Assembly (NCBI GenBank): GCA_025359705.1
Contig: JANYFS010000059.1
Span: 1-5,709 of the forward strand
DNA length: 5,709 nt
Origin: Deinococcales bacterium
GTDB taxonomy: Bacteria; Deinococcota; Deinococci; Deinococcales; Deinococcaceae
Reading direction: 5' to 3'
The first letter of the stretch is position 1. Each line of letters begins with the position of its first letter. Both the position numbers and the translations under genes were made by a program. Positions 1-5,709 of the stretch are shown piece after piece. A model generated the notes under the pieces. The model was not told the DNA's origin. It saw only the letters and a list, made by a program, of their open reading frames with translations, and did not search any database.

Positions 1-1268
1 GGCAACTCGGCAAGCACACTGGGCAACAAAGTCAGGGCAAAGCCCAAAGCACCCACAAAATCGCGCTGCCGCACGCGCTCGAGCAGAAATCCCATTTGGA
101 ACTTGCGGTAACCCATAAACAATTCGTCGCCGCCCTGCCCGCCCAATAACACCTTGACCCCCTGCCGCCGCACCTCGGCGTAAACCAAATTTTGGGCCAT
201 GATGCTGGTGCTGGCAAAGGGCGCATCTTGGGCCTCGAGGGTGTCCCACAATAGTTTGTGCCAATCGGGATTTTTGCCCACTCCAATGTAATGCGCCTCG
301 ATCCCCGTTTGCTGGGCCAACTGCGCCACCAATGGCCCCTCTGAACGCAAATCCAGCGGATCGCCAAAGGTAAAACCCTTTACTTTGCCGTGCAGCTCGC
401 TTGCCACTCGAGTGATACTGGAACTGTCCAGCCCCCCACTCAGGCTCACCCCCACAGGCACATCCGCACGCAAGCGCACATTCACCGCTCGAGTGAGTTC
501 TTGCAACACCATCTGGGTCAGTGCTTCGTCGGAATATCCTTGTAAACTGTAGGCCAATTGCTCGGCCCGCTCCGCAAGGTGATAATACCTGTGCGATTGA
601 CTCGAGTTAGAGGTATTTAAATCCAACTTCAAATCCAACTCGAGCCAACATCCCCCCTCGAGGACTTTTAAACCGTGATACTGCGACAAATCGGTATCAT
701 CTTCAAAGAGCCAATACCGAATTCCTTTGGCAACATACTCGAGGTTGGGTTTTAAATCAAAATATTGAGCGATTCCCTTTCCACTCGAGGCAAATAAAAA
801 TTCATTGCCCTTTTGTGCATAAAATAAGGGTTTAACCCCAAAGCGGTCTCGAGCCAAATAAACTTTTTGAGCATCTTTGTCAAACAGCGCAAAAGCAAAC
901 ATCCCATTCAACCGCTCGAGCGCCCCCGCTCCCCAGCGCTTCCACGCCTCGAGCAAGACTTCGGTGTCGCCCGTAGTTCTAAAGATATGCCCCAAACCTT
1001 GCAGTTCCCGTTTCAGCTCGAGGTAATTGTAAATCTCACCGTTATAACTGATACAAAAACGTTGTTCACTATCATTTTCAGAGTCCCACATCGGCTGATG
1101 TGAGGCTGCGCTCAAGTCCAAAATACTCAGGCGGTTATGTCCAAAAAGCACCTGTGGATCAATCTGCTCGAGGGCGCGAAAATCTGGCCCGCGTGCATTT
1201 TGCTGCTCGAGGATGGTACGAAGGGGTGCTTCGCTAATTTGTCCAATCATTCCCGCGATTCCACACAT
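1..1268 (-). CDS. asnB: Glutamine-hydrolysing asparagine synthetase / amidotransferase (AsnB family), C-terminus cut by window edge
   Basis: AsnB-family enzymes take ammonia from glutamine and pass it to an ATP-activated carboxylate, classically aspartate to asparagine, in the cytoplasm. The start at 1268 gives MCGI, so Cys2 becomes the N-terminal nucleophile after Met removal. Class II glutaminase motifs follow: RGPD (about 26-29), RLSILDLS (46-53), NGEIYNY (76-82) and ARDRFGVKPL (139-148). The synthetase domain has the ATP pyrophosphate-binding loop SGGLDSSS (277-284) and GGQGGDELFMGY (376-387). The frame is open for 422 codons to the edge; family members are usually about 600-650 residues, so roughly the last third is missing. 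A GGGGG stretch 9 nt before the ATG (1278-1282) is a possible weak ribosome site. It starts 15 nt after the flippase stop, so it is probably the same operon. Homologues in O-antigen and capsule clusters (e.g. WbpS) are thought to amidate sugar acids; family assignment is firm, the substrate is inference. It carries 15 CTCGAG copies. Confidence 0.95.
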   Translation of the reverse strand, partial: MCGIAGMIGQISEAPLRTILEQQNARGPDFRALEQIDPQVLFGHNRLSILDLSAASHQPMWDSENDSEQRFCISYNGEIYNYLELKRELQGLGHIFRTTGDTEVLLEAWKRWGAGALERLNGMFAFALFDKDAQKVYLARDRFGVKPLFYAQKGNEFLFASSGKGIAQYFDLKPNLEYVAKGIRYWLFEDDTDLSQYHGLKVLEGGCWLELDLKLDLNTSNSSQSHRYYHLAERAEQLAYSLQGYSDEALTQMVLQELTRAVNVRLRADVPVGVSLSGGLDSSSITRVASELHGKVKGFTFGDPLDLRSEGPLVAQLAQQTGIEAHYIGVGKNPDWHKLLWDTLEAQDAPFASTSIMAQNLVYAEVRRQGVKVLLGGQGGDELFMGYRKFQMGFLLERVRQRDFVGALGFALTLLPSVLAEL

Positions 1269-1283
1269 GGATTACGACCCCCA

Positions 1284-2648
1284 TTAGCGCATTTTACGCC
1301 AAGTGGCGACCAAAATCAGAATGCTAAAGCTACTCAAAATGGCTCGAGGCCAAAAACCCCAGGCCAAGCTGATCAGTACCAGAAGTACCGCGATCCCCAC
1401 CATAGGGAGTAAAAATCGAGCATATGGAATGTGGTAATACTGCTGTCCCCACCATACATAACTTCCAACGACTAGGGTACTGCTGATCAATGTGGCATAA
1501 GCCGAACCCAGCAAACCCCAGTGGGGGATACCCCAATAATTCAAGCCAAGATTAAGCAATGCGCCTGCGATATTGAGTAAGGCAATTTCACGGCTTCGTT
1601 TGGCAATGCCTAAACCTGGGGCAAAAACATACATCCCTGCAATGATCACTGCTCCTGTGAGCAAAGGGATTAAAACACTACCGCTGGAGTAGCTAGGCGG
1701 GGCAATTAAAGCCATGATTTCAGGGCTAAGTATACTTAGTATGAACCATAAGGTAAGCATAATGGATAAAAAGCGACTGAAAATTTTAGAAATCTCCCTC
1801 GGCGTTTCGTCTTTGGCATAGTGGGTATAAACCAGAGGGGTTAATGCACCTTGAAAGCTCGAGATCACCAAGCTCACGCTCGAGGCAATACGGTAGGCTG
1901 CTGCATAGATTCCCACATCCTCAAGGGATAAAAATGCTTTGATCATTAGGCGGTCTACATAGAGTGCAACCCAAACCCCAATACTGGAAAAAACCAAAGG
2001 GCTAGAAAAGCGCAACATCTCGAGCAACTTGGTTTTATTCCATGCCCAAGCAAAAGCATCTCGAGCATAATAAGTAGCGATTAGCAATCCAGTCGCCAGA
2101 CCAACCGCTTGAGACCAAAGCAACCCTAAAAGACCCTGCTTTAAGATGAGTAAAGATATGAAAATGGCTAAAATGGTCGCTAACCCACTGGCAATACTTG
2201 AGAGGGCATAGGCTCGAGAGCGCAACTGCCACCGTAGTTGATTTCGCATAAAATAATAGAGTGTATTTAAGCCCATGTTGAGTAGATTCCAAAGCCAATA
2301 GATCAGATATTGAGATTGACCTAGTAGGCTACTGGTTAGTGATTGTGAAAAAAATAGCCCTACCGTTAAAGCTAAACCAAAGATTAAACAAGTAAACATA
2401 AGTGCGGTAGAAGCATACTCAATTTTCTCTCGAGCATCTGCTTCAGGAAAGAATCGCGCCAACGCTTGGGAAACCTCGAGCGCTACTGTTAAGTTTGCCA
2501 AAGTGGAAATTAAAGTGAGCAGCTCGAGTAAACCATACGACTCAGGGGAAAGCACTCGAGTGTAAAGGGGTAGGAGAATAAGGTTTAACCCTCCCGAGAA
2601 TAGGCTCGAGAGCGCATATATTAAACCATCTCGAAAAAAGCGTTGCAT
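1284..2648 (-). CDS. wzx: Polysaccharide flippase, Wzx-like (MATE/MOP superfamily)
   Basis: Wzx-type proteins move undecaprenyl-diphosphate-linked oligosaccharides across the inner membrane before Wzy-dependent polymerisation. The 454-residue product is almost wholly hydrophobic, with membrane segments visible at about 9-30, 38-59, 78-100, 113-133, 150-170, 172-194, 215-235, 246-275, 291-315, 325-345, 355-375, 378-400, 411-430 and 436-450, near the 12-14 expected for the family. The N-terminus (short basic start, then LIYALSSLFSGG and LLPLYTRVLSPESYGLLEL) and the central DRLMIKAF...DVGIYAAAYRIA segment (232-255) are typical of Wzx and PST exporters. The ATG overlaps the upstream TAA by one base (TAATG), which implies translational coupling; no Shine-Dalgarno is visible. 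Family and length fit well; the glycan moved is unknown, and wzx is used as a functional label since sequence identity across this family is low. CTCGAG copies are frequent in codons 1-264 and missing from about codon 264 to 433. Confidence 0.9.
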   Translation of the reverse strand: MQRFFRDGLIYALSSLFSGGLNLILLPLYTRVLSPESYGLLELLTLISTLANLTVALEVSQALARFFPEADAREKIEYASTALMFTCLIFGLALTVGLFFSQSLTSSLLGQSQYLIYWLWNLLNMGLNTLYYFMRNQLRWQLRSRAYALSSIASGLATILAIFISLLILKQGLLGLLWSQAVGLATGLLIATYYARDAFAWAWNKTKLLEMLRFSSPLVFSSIGVWVALYVDRLMIKAFLSLEDVGIYAAAYRIASSVSLVISSFQGALTPLVYTHYAKDETPREISKIFSRFLSIMLTLWFILSILSPEIMALIAPPSYSSGSVLIPLLTGAVIIAGMYVFAPGLGIAKRSREIALLNIAGALLNLGLNYWGIPHWGLLGSAYATLISSTLVVGSYVWWGQQYYHIPYARFLLPMVGIAVLLVLISLAWGFWPRAILSSFSILILVATWRKMR

Positions 2649-3931
2649 TAGGAGCGAATGAGGTCTAAGATTTTTTGCTCGAGCTGGGGTTTATCCGAGA
2701 GTTGTAGAGCAGATACTCCTTTTTGAGCTATCATATCTTTTAATATTTTTTTATATTCCAATAAAGATAGTCCGTAGCCTTGGATGTAGTCAATTTGATT
2801 TGGGTCATACCACCAGTCATTAGGAATTATATCTTGGATAACTTGGAGTATTCTGGCAGCAACTTGATGAGCTTGCCAGCGCTCGAGGACAAATTGCTGT
2901 GCTTGTTTTCCTAATTTCTCTCGAGCTTCTCGGTCCAAAATGAGATGTTCCAGTGTTTTCTCGAGGTCATCGGGGTGACAAAGCGCGGTGGGCGGGATAT
3001 TTGATGGGTCAACACCCCAATCTTCATCTCGAGAGTAGCTCCCAACCAGTGCAGGCTTACCTTGATAAGCGGCTTCCGTGGCGAAGGTTGCCATAGGAGT
3101 ATCTGAATAAAGTTGATCGATAATTATATCTGCTCGAGCAATTTCCGCTAAAACTTCCACATTTGGTCTGTTTAAAATCTCAATCCAATCAAAATTTAAG
3201 CCTTTTGCTTTCAATTTTTGTACCACAAGTCTAAATTGATCAGTTCCTTTTGATTCTGGGTGAGAGGGCGAATGGAGTAGACGAACTTTGGAATTTTGTT
3301 GTGAATATAATAAATCTACAGACAAATCAGATTTATGTTTAGGGATTTGAGTTGGGACACCGATTTGTAGCCAAGGAATAAACTTTCGGGTATGTAATTG
3401 TGAACTTGCAGGATGACTGATAATTACGTCGGCATATTTTTCGACTTGCTCGAGTAATTTCTTTTGTGCCTTGGTACGGCCCATACACTCAGTAATACTG
3501 GGTTTGGGTATACGCAGAAGTACGGCTCCATCCATATAAGTTGGTCTCGAGTCGCTACCATGAAAAACCCAAATCACTTTTTTCTTGAGTAGTCGCAGTA
3601 CAGCTAAATCATAACCACCCCATAAAAATGAGGTTCGAAAACCAAATATAAAAGTGTCAAATTTTAGTATAGACCAAAAAAAAAGAGGAATGAGTAAAAT
3701 TTGCTGCAAAGAAAACCAAAATATTCTAGACTTTCCAGATTTAGATAAAGACCGTCCTTTAATTGTCATGTCTAGTAATTTAAAGAATACAGTATTATTG
3801 GCTACGTTTGTTTTTTGATATTTATAACCTGTTAAATCTATAAAAATACTTTGAATTCCAAGCTGGATAAACTCTTTTTGAAGCTGGGTATAATAGCCTG
3901 CAACTTCGGTGAAACCCATAAAAATTTTCAA
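2648..3931 (-). CDS. Glycosyltransferase, GT-B / GT4-like, TTG start
   Basis: Probable cytoplasmic or membrane-associated glycosyltransferase that adds one sugar to the lipid-linked repeat unit. The 427-residue product begins MKIFMGFTEVAGYYTQLQ, a usual GT-B N-terminal strand and glycine loop. WVFHGSDSR (121-129) is the start of a second strand set. The C-terminal domain has RLLHSPSHPESKGTD (217-231), like the H-P-S...KGT motif of GT4 enzymes, and ATEAAYQGKPALVGS (284-298), which matches the E-A-x-x-x-G-x-P nucleotide-sugar loop with Glu286. Residues 71-95 are hydrophobic and may contact the membrane. The start is TTG, chosen because AAGGAGAGG (3936-3944) ends 4 nt upstream and its GGAG core is 7 nt upstream; the alternative ATG (3917-3919) would lose MKIF and lie too far from that site. 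TTG and the upstream TGA overlap (TTGA). Donor and acceptor sugars cannot be told. The first ~125 codons are unusually AT-rich and nearly free of CTCGAG, unlike the rest. Confidence 0.82.
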   Translation of the reverse strand: MKIFMGFTEVAGYYTQLQKEFIQLGIQSIFIDLTGYKYQKTNVANNTVFFKLLDMTIKGRSLSKSGKSRIFWFSLQQILLIPLFFWSILKFDTFIFGFRTSFLWGGYDLAVLRLLKKKVIWVFHGSDSRPTYMDGAVLLRIPKPSITECMGRTKAQKKLLEQVEKYADVIISHPASSQLHTRKFIPWLQIGVPTQIPKHKSDLSVDLLYSQQNSKVRLLHSPSHPESKGTDQFRLVVQKLKAKGLNFDWIEILNRPNVEVLAEIARADIIIDQLYSDTPMATFATEAAYQGKPALVGSYSRDEDWGVDPSNIPPTALCHPDDLEKTLEHLILDREAREKLGKQAQQFVLERWQAHQVAARILQVIQDIIPNDWWYDPNQIDYIQGYGLSLLEYKKILKDMIAQKGVSALQLSDKPQLEQKILDLIRS

Positions 3932-4494
3932 GTATCCTCTCCTTCGATTTCAACTTTGCCTATCACTCGAGCAGGGTTTCCAAATGCTTTATATCCTGCG
4001 GGAATATCTTTTAAAACTAGGCTATTGGCTCCAATTACACAGCCGTCTCCAATAGTTACACCTTTAGCAATCACAGTATTGGGGCCAATATAACACCTCG
4101 AGCCAATTTTGGTAGGTGCGTGATCGATGGCTCGAGTTTTCCCCGATAATACACGGCGAACGGTATCATGGGTATAGATTTGCACTCCTGCTGAAATATC
4201 ACAGTATGACCCAATCTCGAGACCGCCAGAGCCATCCAGCAAAGTAAAAGGGCCGATCCAAGTGTGTTCCCCAACGCGAACATTGCCTAATACAAGCGAG
4301 CTGTCATAGATGCTCGAGCCTTTGCCAAATCCCAACAATTCCGCTTTTTCCCAACGATCTACTAAGTAATCTGCCCAAGGTAAAGTGCGCTGCCATTTGC
4401 TATTTACTTCGTTTTGCCGCTCGAGCCAAAGTTGTTTCAACCTCTGTCGTAGCTGATCGAGTTCATGATCTATATTTGCTTTTGAGTCAGCCAT
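3928..4494 (-). CDS. Left-handed beta-helix sugar acyltransferase (hexapeptide-repeat family)
   Basis: Hexapeptide acyltransferases move an acetyl or other acyl group from CoA to a sugar hydroxyl or amine and work as trimers. The 188-residue product has a charged, probably helical N-terminus (7-35), then hexapeptide turns: VRVGEHTWIGPF (72-83), LEIGSYCDISAGVQIYTHDT (92-111), and TKIGSRCYIGPNTVIAKGVTI (starting at 128), ending GCVIGANSLVLKDIPAGYKAFGNPARVIG in the typical C-terminal form. His109 in YTHD is the likely catalytic base and SGKTRAIDHAP (117-127) the loop extending from the helix; both are inferred from the fold. It starts 6 nt after the aminotransferase stop (no Shine-Dalgarno seen) and its TGA overlaps the glycosyltransferase TTG. 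Sitting directly after a DegT aminotransferase suggests N-acylation of the amino sugar made by that enzyme, as in VioA/VioB or PglE/PglD type pairs; O-acylation of the finished glycan is the alternative. Confidence 0.88.
   Translation of the reverse strand: MADSKANIDHELDQLRQRLKQLWLERQNEVNSKWQRTLPWADYLVDRWEKAELLGFGKGSSIYDSSLVLGNVRVGEHTWIGPFTLLDGSGGLEIGSYCDISAGVQIYTHDTVRRVLSGKTRAIDHAPTKIGSRCYIGPNTVIAKGVTIGDGCVIGANSLVLKDIPAGYKAFGNPARVIGKVEIEGEDT
3936..3944 (-). promoter_or_regulatory. Strong Shine-Dalgarno for the TTG-started glycosyltransferase
   Basis: AAGGAGAGG on the minus strand lies inside the last codons of the acyltransferase, with GGAG 7 nt before the TTG at 3931. It is the only clear ribosome-binding site in the window; the other junctions depend on overlaps or show weak or no such site. 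It decides the start of the glycosyltransferase in favour of TTG over the ATG four codons downstream. Confidence 0.75.
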
Positions 4495-4500
4495 AAAAAA

Positions 4501-5637
4501 TCAATTATGCTTGAGAATTTCTAAAATATTTGAAACAACGCTATGTTGTTGCTCGAAGGTAATTCCTTCAAATAAGGGGAGTGTCAGCGCTCGAGCAAAG
4601 ACGTGATCGGCAATCGGGAAATCGCCCTCAGCATAACCATAACGGCTACGATAATAACGAGTCAGCGGCATATGCCACGTTCCAATATTGGTTTCGATCC
4701 CTCGAGCTTTAAGGGTTGCGATCAAGCTCGAGCGCTGGTGAGCGTACTGCGCTGGAAGCAAAGTAACGTAGGACTGATAAACATGCTCGCTATTTTGAGC
4801 AACTCGAGGGGGTTGTAATGGTGAATCTTTAAGTAGATCATCGTAAACTCGAGCCGCATCTTGGCGAGCTTTTACGATCCGCTCGAGTTTAGTCATCTGA
4901 CTCAGGCCCAACGCACCTTGAAATTCGGTCATTCGGTTATTAAAACCAGGTAGCACAAAATCTACCCCACTTGCATCAGGGTCTTGCCCATGATTGCGGA
5001 GTACCTTGAGTTTCCAAGCAATTTGGTTGTCTGAAGTGGTAATTGCCCCACCTTCACCTGTGGTAATTGCTTTGCGAGGGTGAAAACTAAAACACCCCAT
5101 GATACCCCAACTCCCAGCGGCCCGCCCCTCGAGCTTCGCAGCTAAAGCACATGCCGCATCTTCAACTACAGGAATACCGTAGGCATTTGCCAACTCGAGA
5201 ATACGGGGCATATCTGCCATTTGCCCAAAGGTATGCACAGGCATAATAGCCTTCACTCGAGCTTTCATGGCAGGGTTTTGCATTAAACGATCCAAGACTT
5301 GCTCAAGCGCCAAAGGACACATGTTAAAAGTGTCGGGATCAATATCCACAAATACGGGCTGAGCTCCACATAACTCGATAATATTGGCAGTGGAAACCCA
5401 TGAATACGCAGTCACTAAAACCAAATCTCGAGGCTGAACATCGAGAGCAAGAAGGGTCATTTGTAAGGCAGCCGTGCAGTTGGTAACTGCTACCGCATTT
5501 AAAGTTTGCGAGACTCGAGCAATCTCATGTTCAAAAGTGGCTACCTGTGGCCCTTGAACCAGATAGCCACTTTTTAATACCGCTTCAACGGCATCAAAAT
5601 CACTCTGATCTAAACTGGGAACGGTGAGTCGAATCAT
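4501..5637 (-). CDS. DegT/DnrJ/EryC1/StrS-family PLP-dependent sugar aminotransferase
   Basis: These cytoplasmic enzymes use pyridoxal phosphate to put an amino group from glutamate or glutamine on a keto-sugar bound to a nucleotide. The 378-residue length is typical. Visible motifs: the N-terminal substrate region with LKSGYLVQGPQVATFE (21-36), TNCTAALQ (52-59) of the cofactor pocket, VVEDAACALAA (157-167) with Asp160 placed to bind the PLP ring nitrogen, and GCFSFHPRKAITTGEGGAI (181-199) in which Lys189 is the Schiff-base lysine. GFNNRMTEFQGALGLSQ (231-247) is the conserved family segment. The ATG overlaps the upstream stop by ATGA, so it is coupled to the sugar epimerase/dehydratase gene; no Shine-Dalgarno is visible. 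With that enzyme before it and an acyltransferase after it, a 3- or 4-amino-deoxy sugar (perosamine, viosamine or similar) is the likely product; the position of amination cannot be read from sequence alone. Confidence 0.94.
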   Translation of the reverse strand: MIRLTVPSLDQSDFDAVEAVLKSGYLVQGPQVATFEHEIARVSQTLNAVAVTNCTAALQMTLLALDVQPRDLVLVTAYSWVSTANIIELCGAQPVFVDIDPDTFNMCPLALEQVLDRLMQNPAMKARVKAIMPVHTFGQMADMPRILELANAYGIPVVEDAACALAAKLEGRAAGSWGIMGCFSFHPRKAITTGEGGAITTSDNQIAWKLKVLRNHGQDPDASGVDFVLPGFNNRMTEFQGALGLSQMTKLERIVKARQDAARVYDDLLKDSPLQPPRVAQNSEHVYQSYVTLLPAQYAHQRSSLIATLKARGIETNIGTWHMPLTRYYRSRYGYAEGDFPIADHVFARALTLPLFEGITFEQQHSVVSNILEILKHN

Positions 5638-5709
5638 AAGGGTATTTGGGTGCGGTAAAAATCAGCGGTACGCTGAATCCCTTCTTCTAGATCTACTTTG
5701 GCCTCAAAC
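5634..5709 (-). CDS. 3' end of probable NAD-dependent sugar epimerase/dehydratase (SDR), 5' part outside window
   Basis: The frame enters at the right edge and gives 24 residues before TGA: FEAKVDLEEGIQRTADF, then YRTQIPL. The L-E-E-G-[IL]-x-R-T-x-x-[FW]-[YF] pattern is the usual C-terminal helix of extended short-chain dehydrogenases that act on nucleotide sugars (GalE, RmlB, Gmd and UDP-glucuronate epimerase types). The stop overlaps the aminotransferase start (ATGA), as expected for a pathway neighbour that makes or epimerises the keto-sugar substrate. Too little is visible to pick a subfamily, and the call rests on this short motif plus context. Its one Leu-Glu pair is spelled CTA GAA, not CTC GAG. 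Confidence 0.68.
   Translation of the reverse strand, partial: FEAKVDLEEGIQRTADFYRTQIPL

Larger units (their letters stand above)
78..5519. repeat. Highly iterated hexanucleotide palindrome CTCGAG, 51 interspersed copies
   Basis: CTCGAG is read by hand with first bases at 78, 234, 407, 488, 601, 639, 657, 738, 784, 848, 915, 948, 1017, 1167, 1206, 1343, 1858, 1879, 2019, 2060, 2213, 2429, 2475, 2523, 2555, 2605, 2678, 2882, 2920, 2960, 3028, 3133, 3449, 3546, 3966, 4097, 4131, 4216, 4313, 4420, 4590, 4701, 4727, 4803, 4848, 4882, 5128, 5194, 5256, 5427 and 5514. That is one per about 112 bp; equal base use would give about 1.4 in total. All lie in genes. Flanking bases lean to G before (22 of 51) and C after (23 of 51), but the two flanks pair as a palindrome in only 15 copies, near chance, so the unit is the 6-mer and not an 8-mer. 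The pattern resembles HIP1 (GCGATCGC) of cyanobacteria in density and in being interspersed; its function is unknown. Confidence 0.95.

Noticed and set aside
1282..1284. ATG overlapping the flippase TAA (TAATG) as the asparagine synthetase start
   Set aside because: It is out of frame with the asparagine synthetase; the ATG at 1268 gives the required MCGI with the nucleophilic cysteine.
867..1412. Plus-strand open frames (78 and 91 codons) opposite the asparagine synthetase
   Set aside because: They lie on the complement of a well-conserved gene, show no family motif, and their composition mirrors the CTCGAG-rich antisense strand.
3851..4093. Plus-strand 80-codon frame across the glycosyltransferase/acyltransferase junction
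   Set aside because: It spans the antisense of two well-supported genes and has no recognisable domain.
4495..4500. T-run on the coding strand between aminotransferase and acyltransferase, as a terminator
   Set aside because: No GC-rich stem precedes it and the genes continue as one operon with 6 nt spacing.
1..5709. CTCGAG copies as a CRISPR array or tandem repeat
   Set aside because: Spacing is irregular (18 to 515 bp between starts), the unit is only 6 bp and every copy is within a protein-coding frame.
1..5709. Classical cyanobacterial HIP1 (GCGATCGC)
   Set aside because: I scanned for the octamer and saw no copy; near words such as GATCGA at 4123 and 4455 are isolated.

Overview
The window is a tightly packed piece of a cell-surface polysaccharide (O-antigen, capsule or exopolysaccharide) gene cluster. 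Every gene reads on the minus strand, so transcription runs from high to low coordinates. The order is: the last 24 codons of a probable NAD-dependent sugar epimerase/dehydratase (5634-5709); a DegT/DnrJ/EryC1-type sugar aminotransferase (4501-5637); a left-handed beta-helix acyltransferase (3928-4494); a GT-B-like glycosyltransferase (2648-3931); a Wzx-type polysaccharide flippase (1284-2648); and a glutamine-hydrolysing asparagine synthetase homologue (1-1268) that runs off the left edge. Junctions are overlaps of 1-4 nt or gaps of 6-15 nt. I see no promoter, terminator, RNA gene, insertion sequence or CRISPR array, and no gene-free stretch longer than 15 nt, so this is one polycistronic block that begins and ends outside the window.

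Likely joint function: a nucleotide sugar is oxidised or dehydrated, aminated (DegT) and probably N-acylated (beta-helix enzyme). It is then transferred to a lipid-linked glycan (glycosyltransferase) and flipped across the inner membrane (Wzx). The AsnB homologue may amidate a sugar acid in the glycan or may make asparagine. The exact sugar cannot be read from the sequence.

The most striking signal is not a gene. By hand count the palindrome CTCGAG occurs 51 times in 5709 bp, against about 1.4 expected from equal base composition. All 51 copies lie inside coding sequence and in all three reading frames (22, 20 and 9). It overrides synonymous codon choice: 22 of 28 Leu-Glu dipeptides are spelled CTC GAG, including 10 of 10 in the asparagine synthetase. 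This behaves like the highly iterated palindrome HIP1 (GCGATCGC) of many cyanobacteria, but with a different core word, and I found no HIP1 octamer here. The copies thin out in two places. One of these, 3552-3965, is also strongly AT-rich (about 29% GC at 3601-3900, against about 61% at 61-240), which suggests a younger or foreign segment.

Organism: a bacterium with a mosaic, mid-GC genome. The HIP-like signal makes a cyanobacterium a reasonable guess, but the genes are widespread families and do not prove it.
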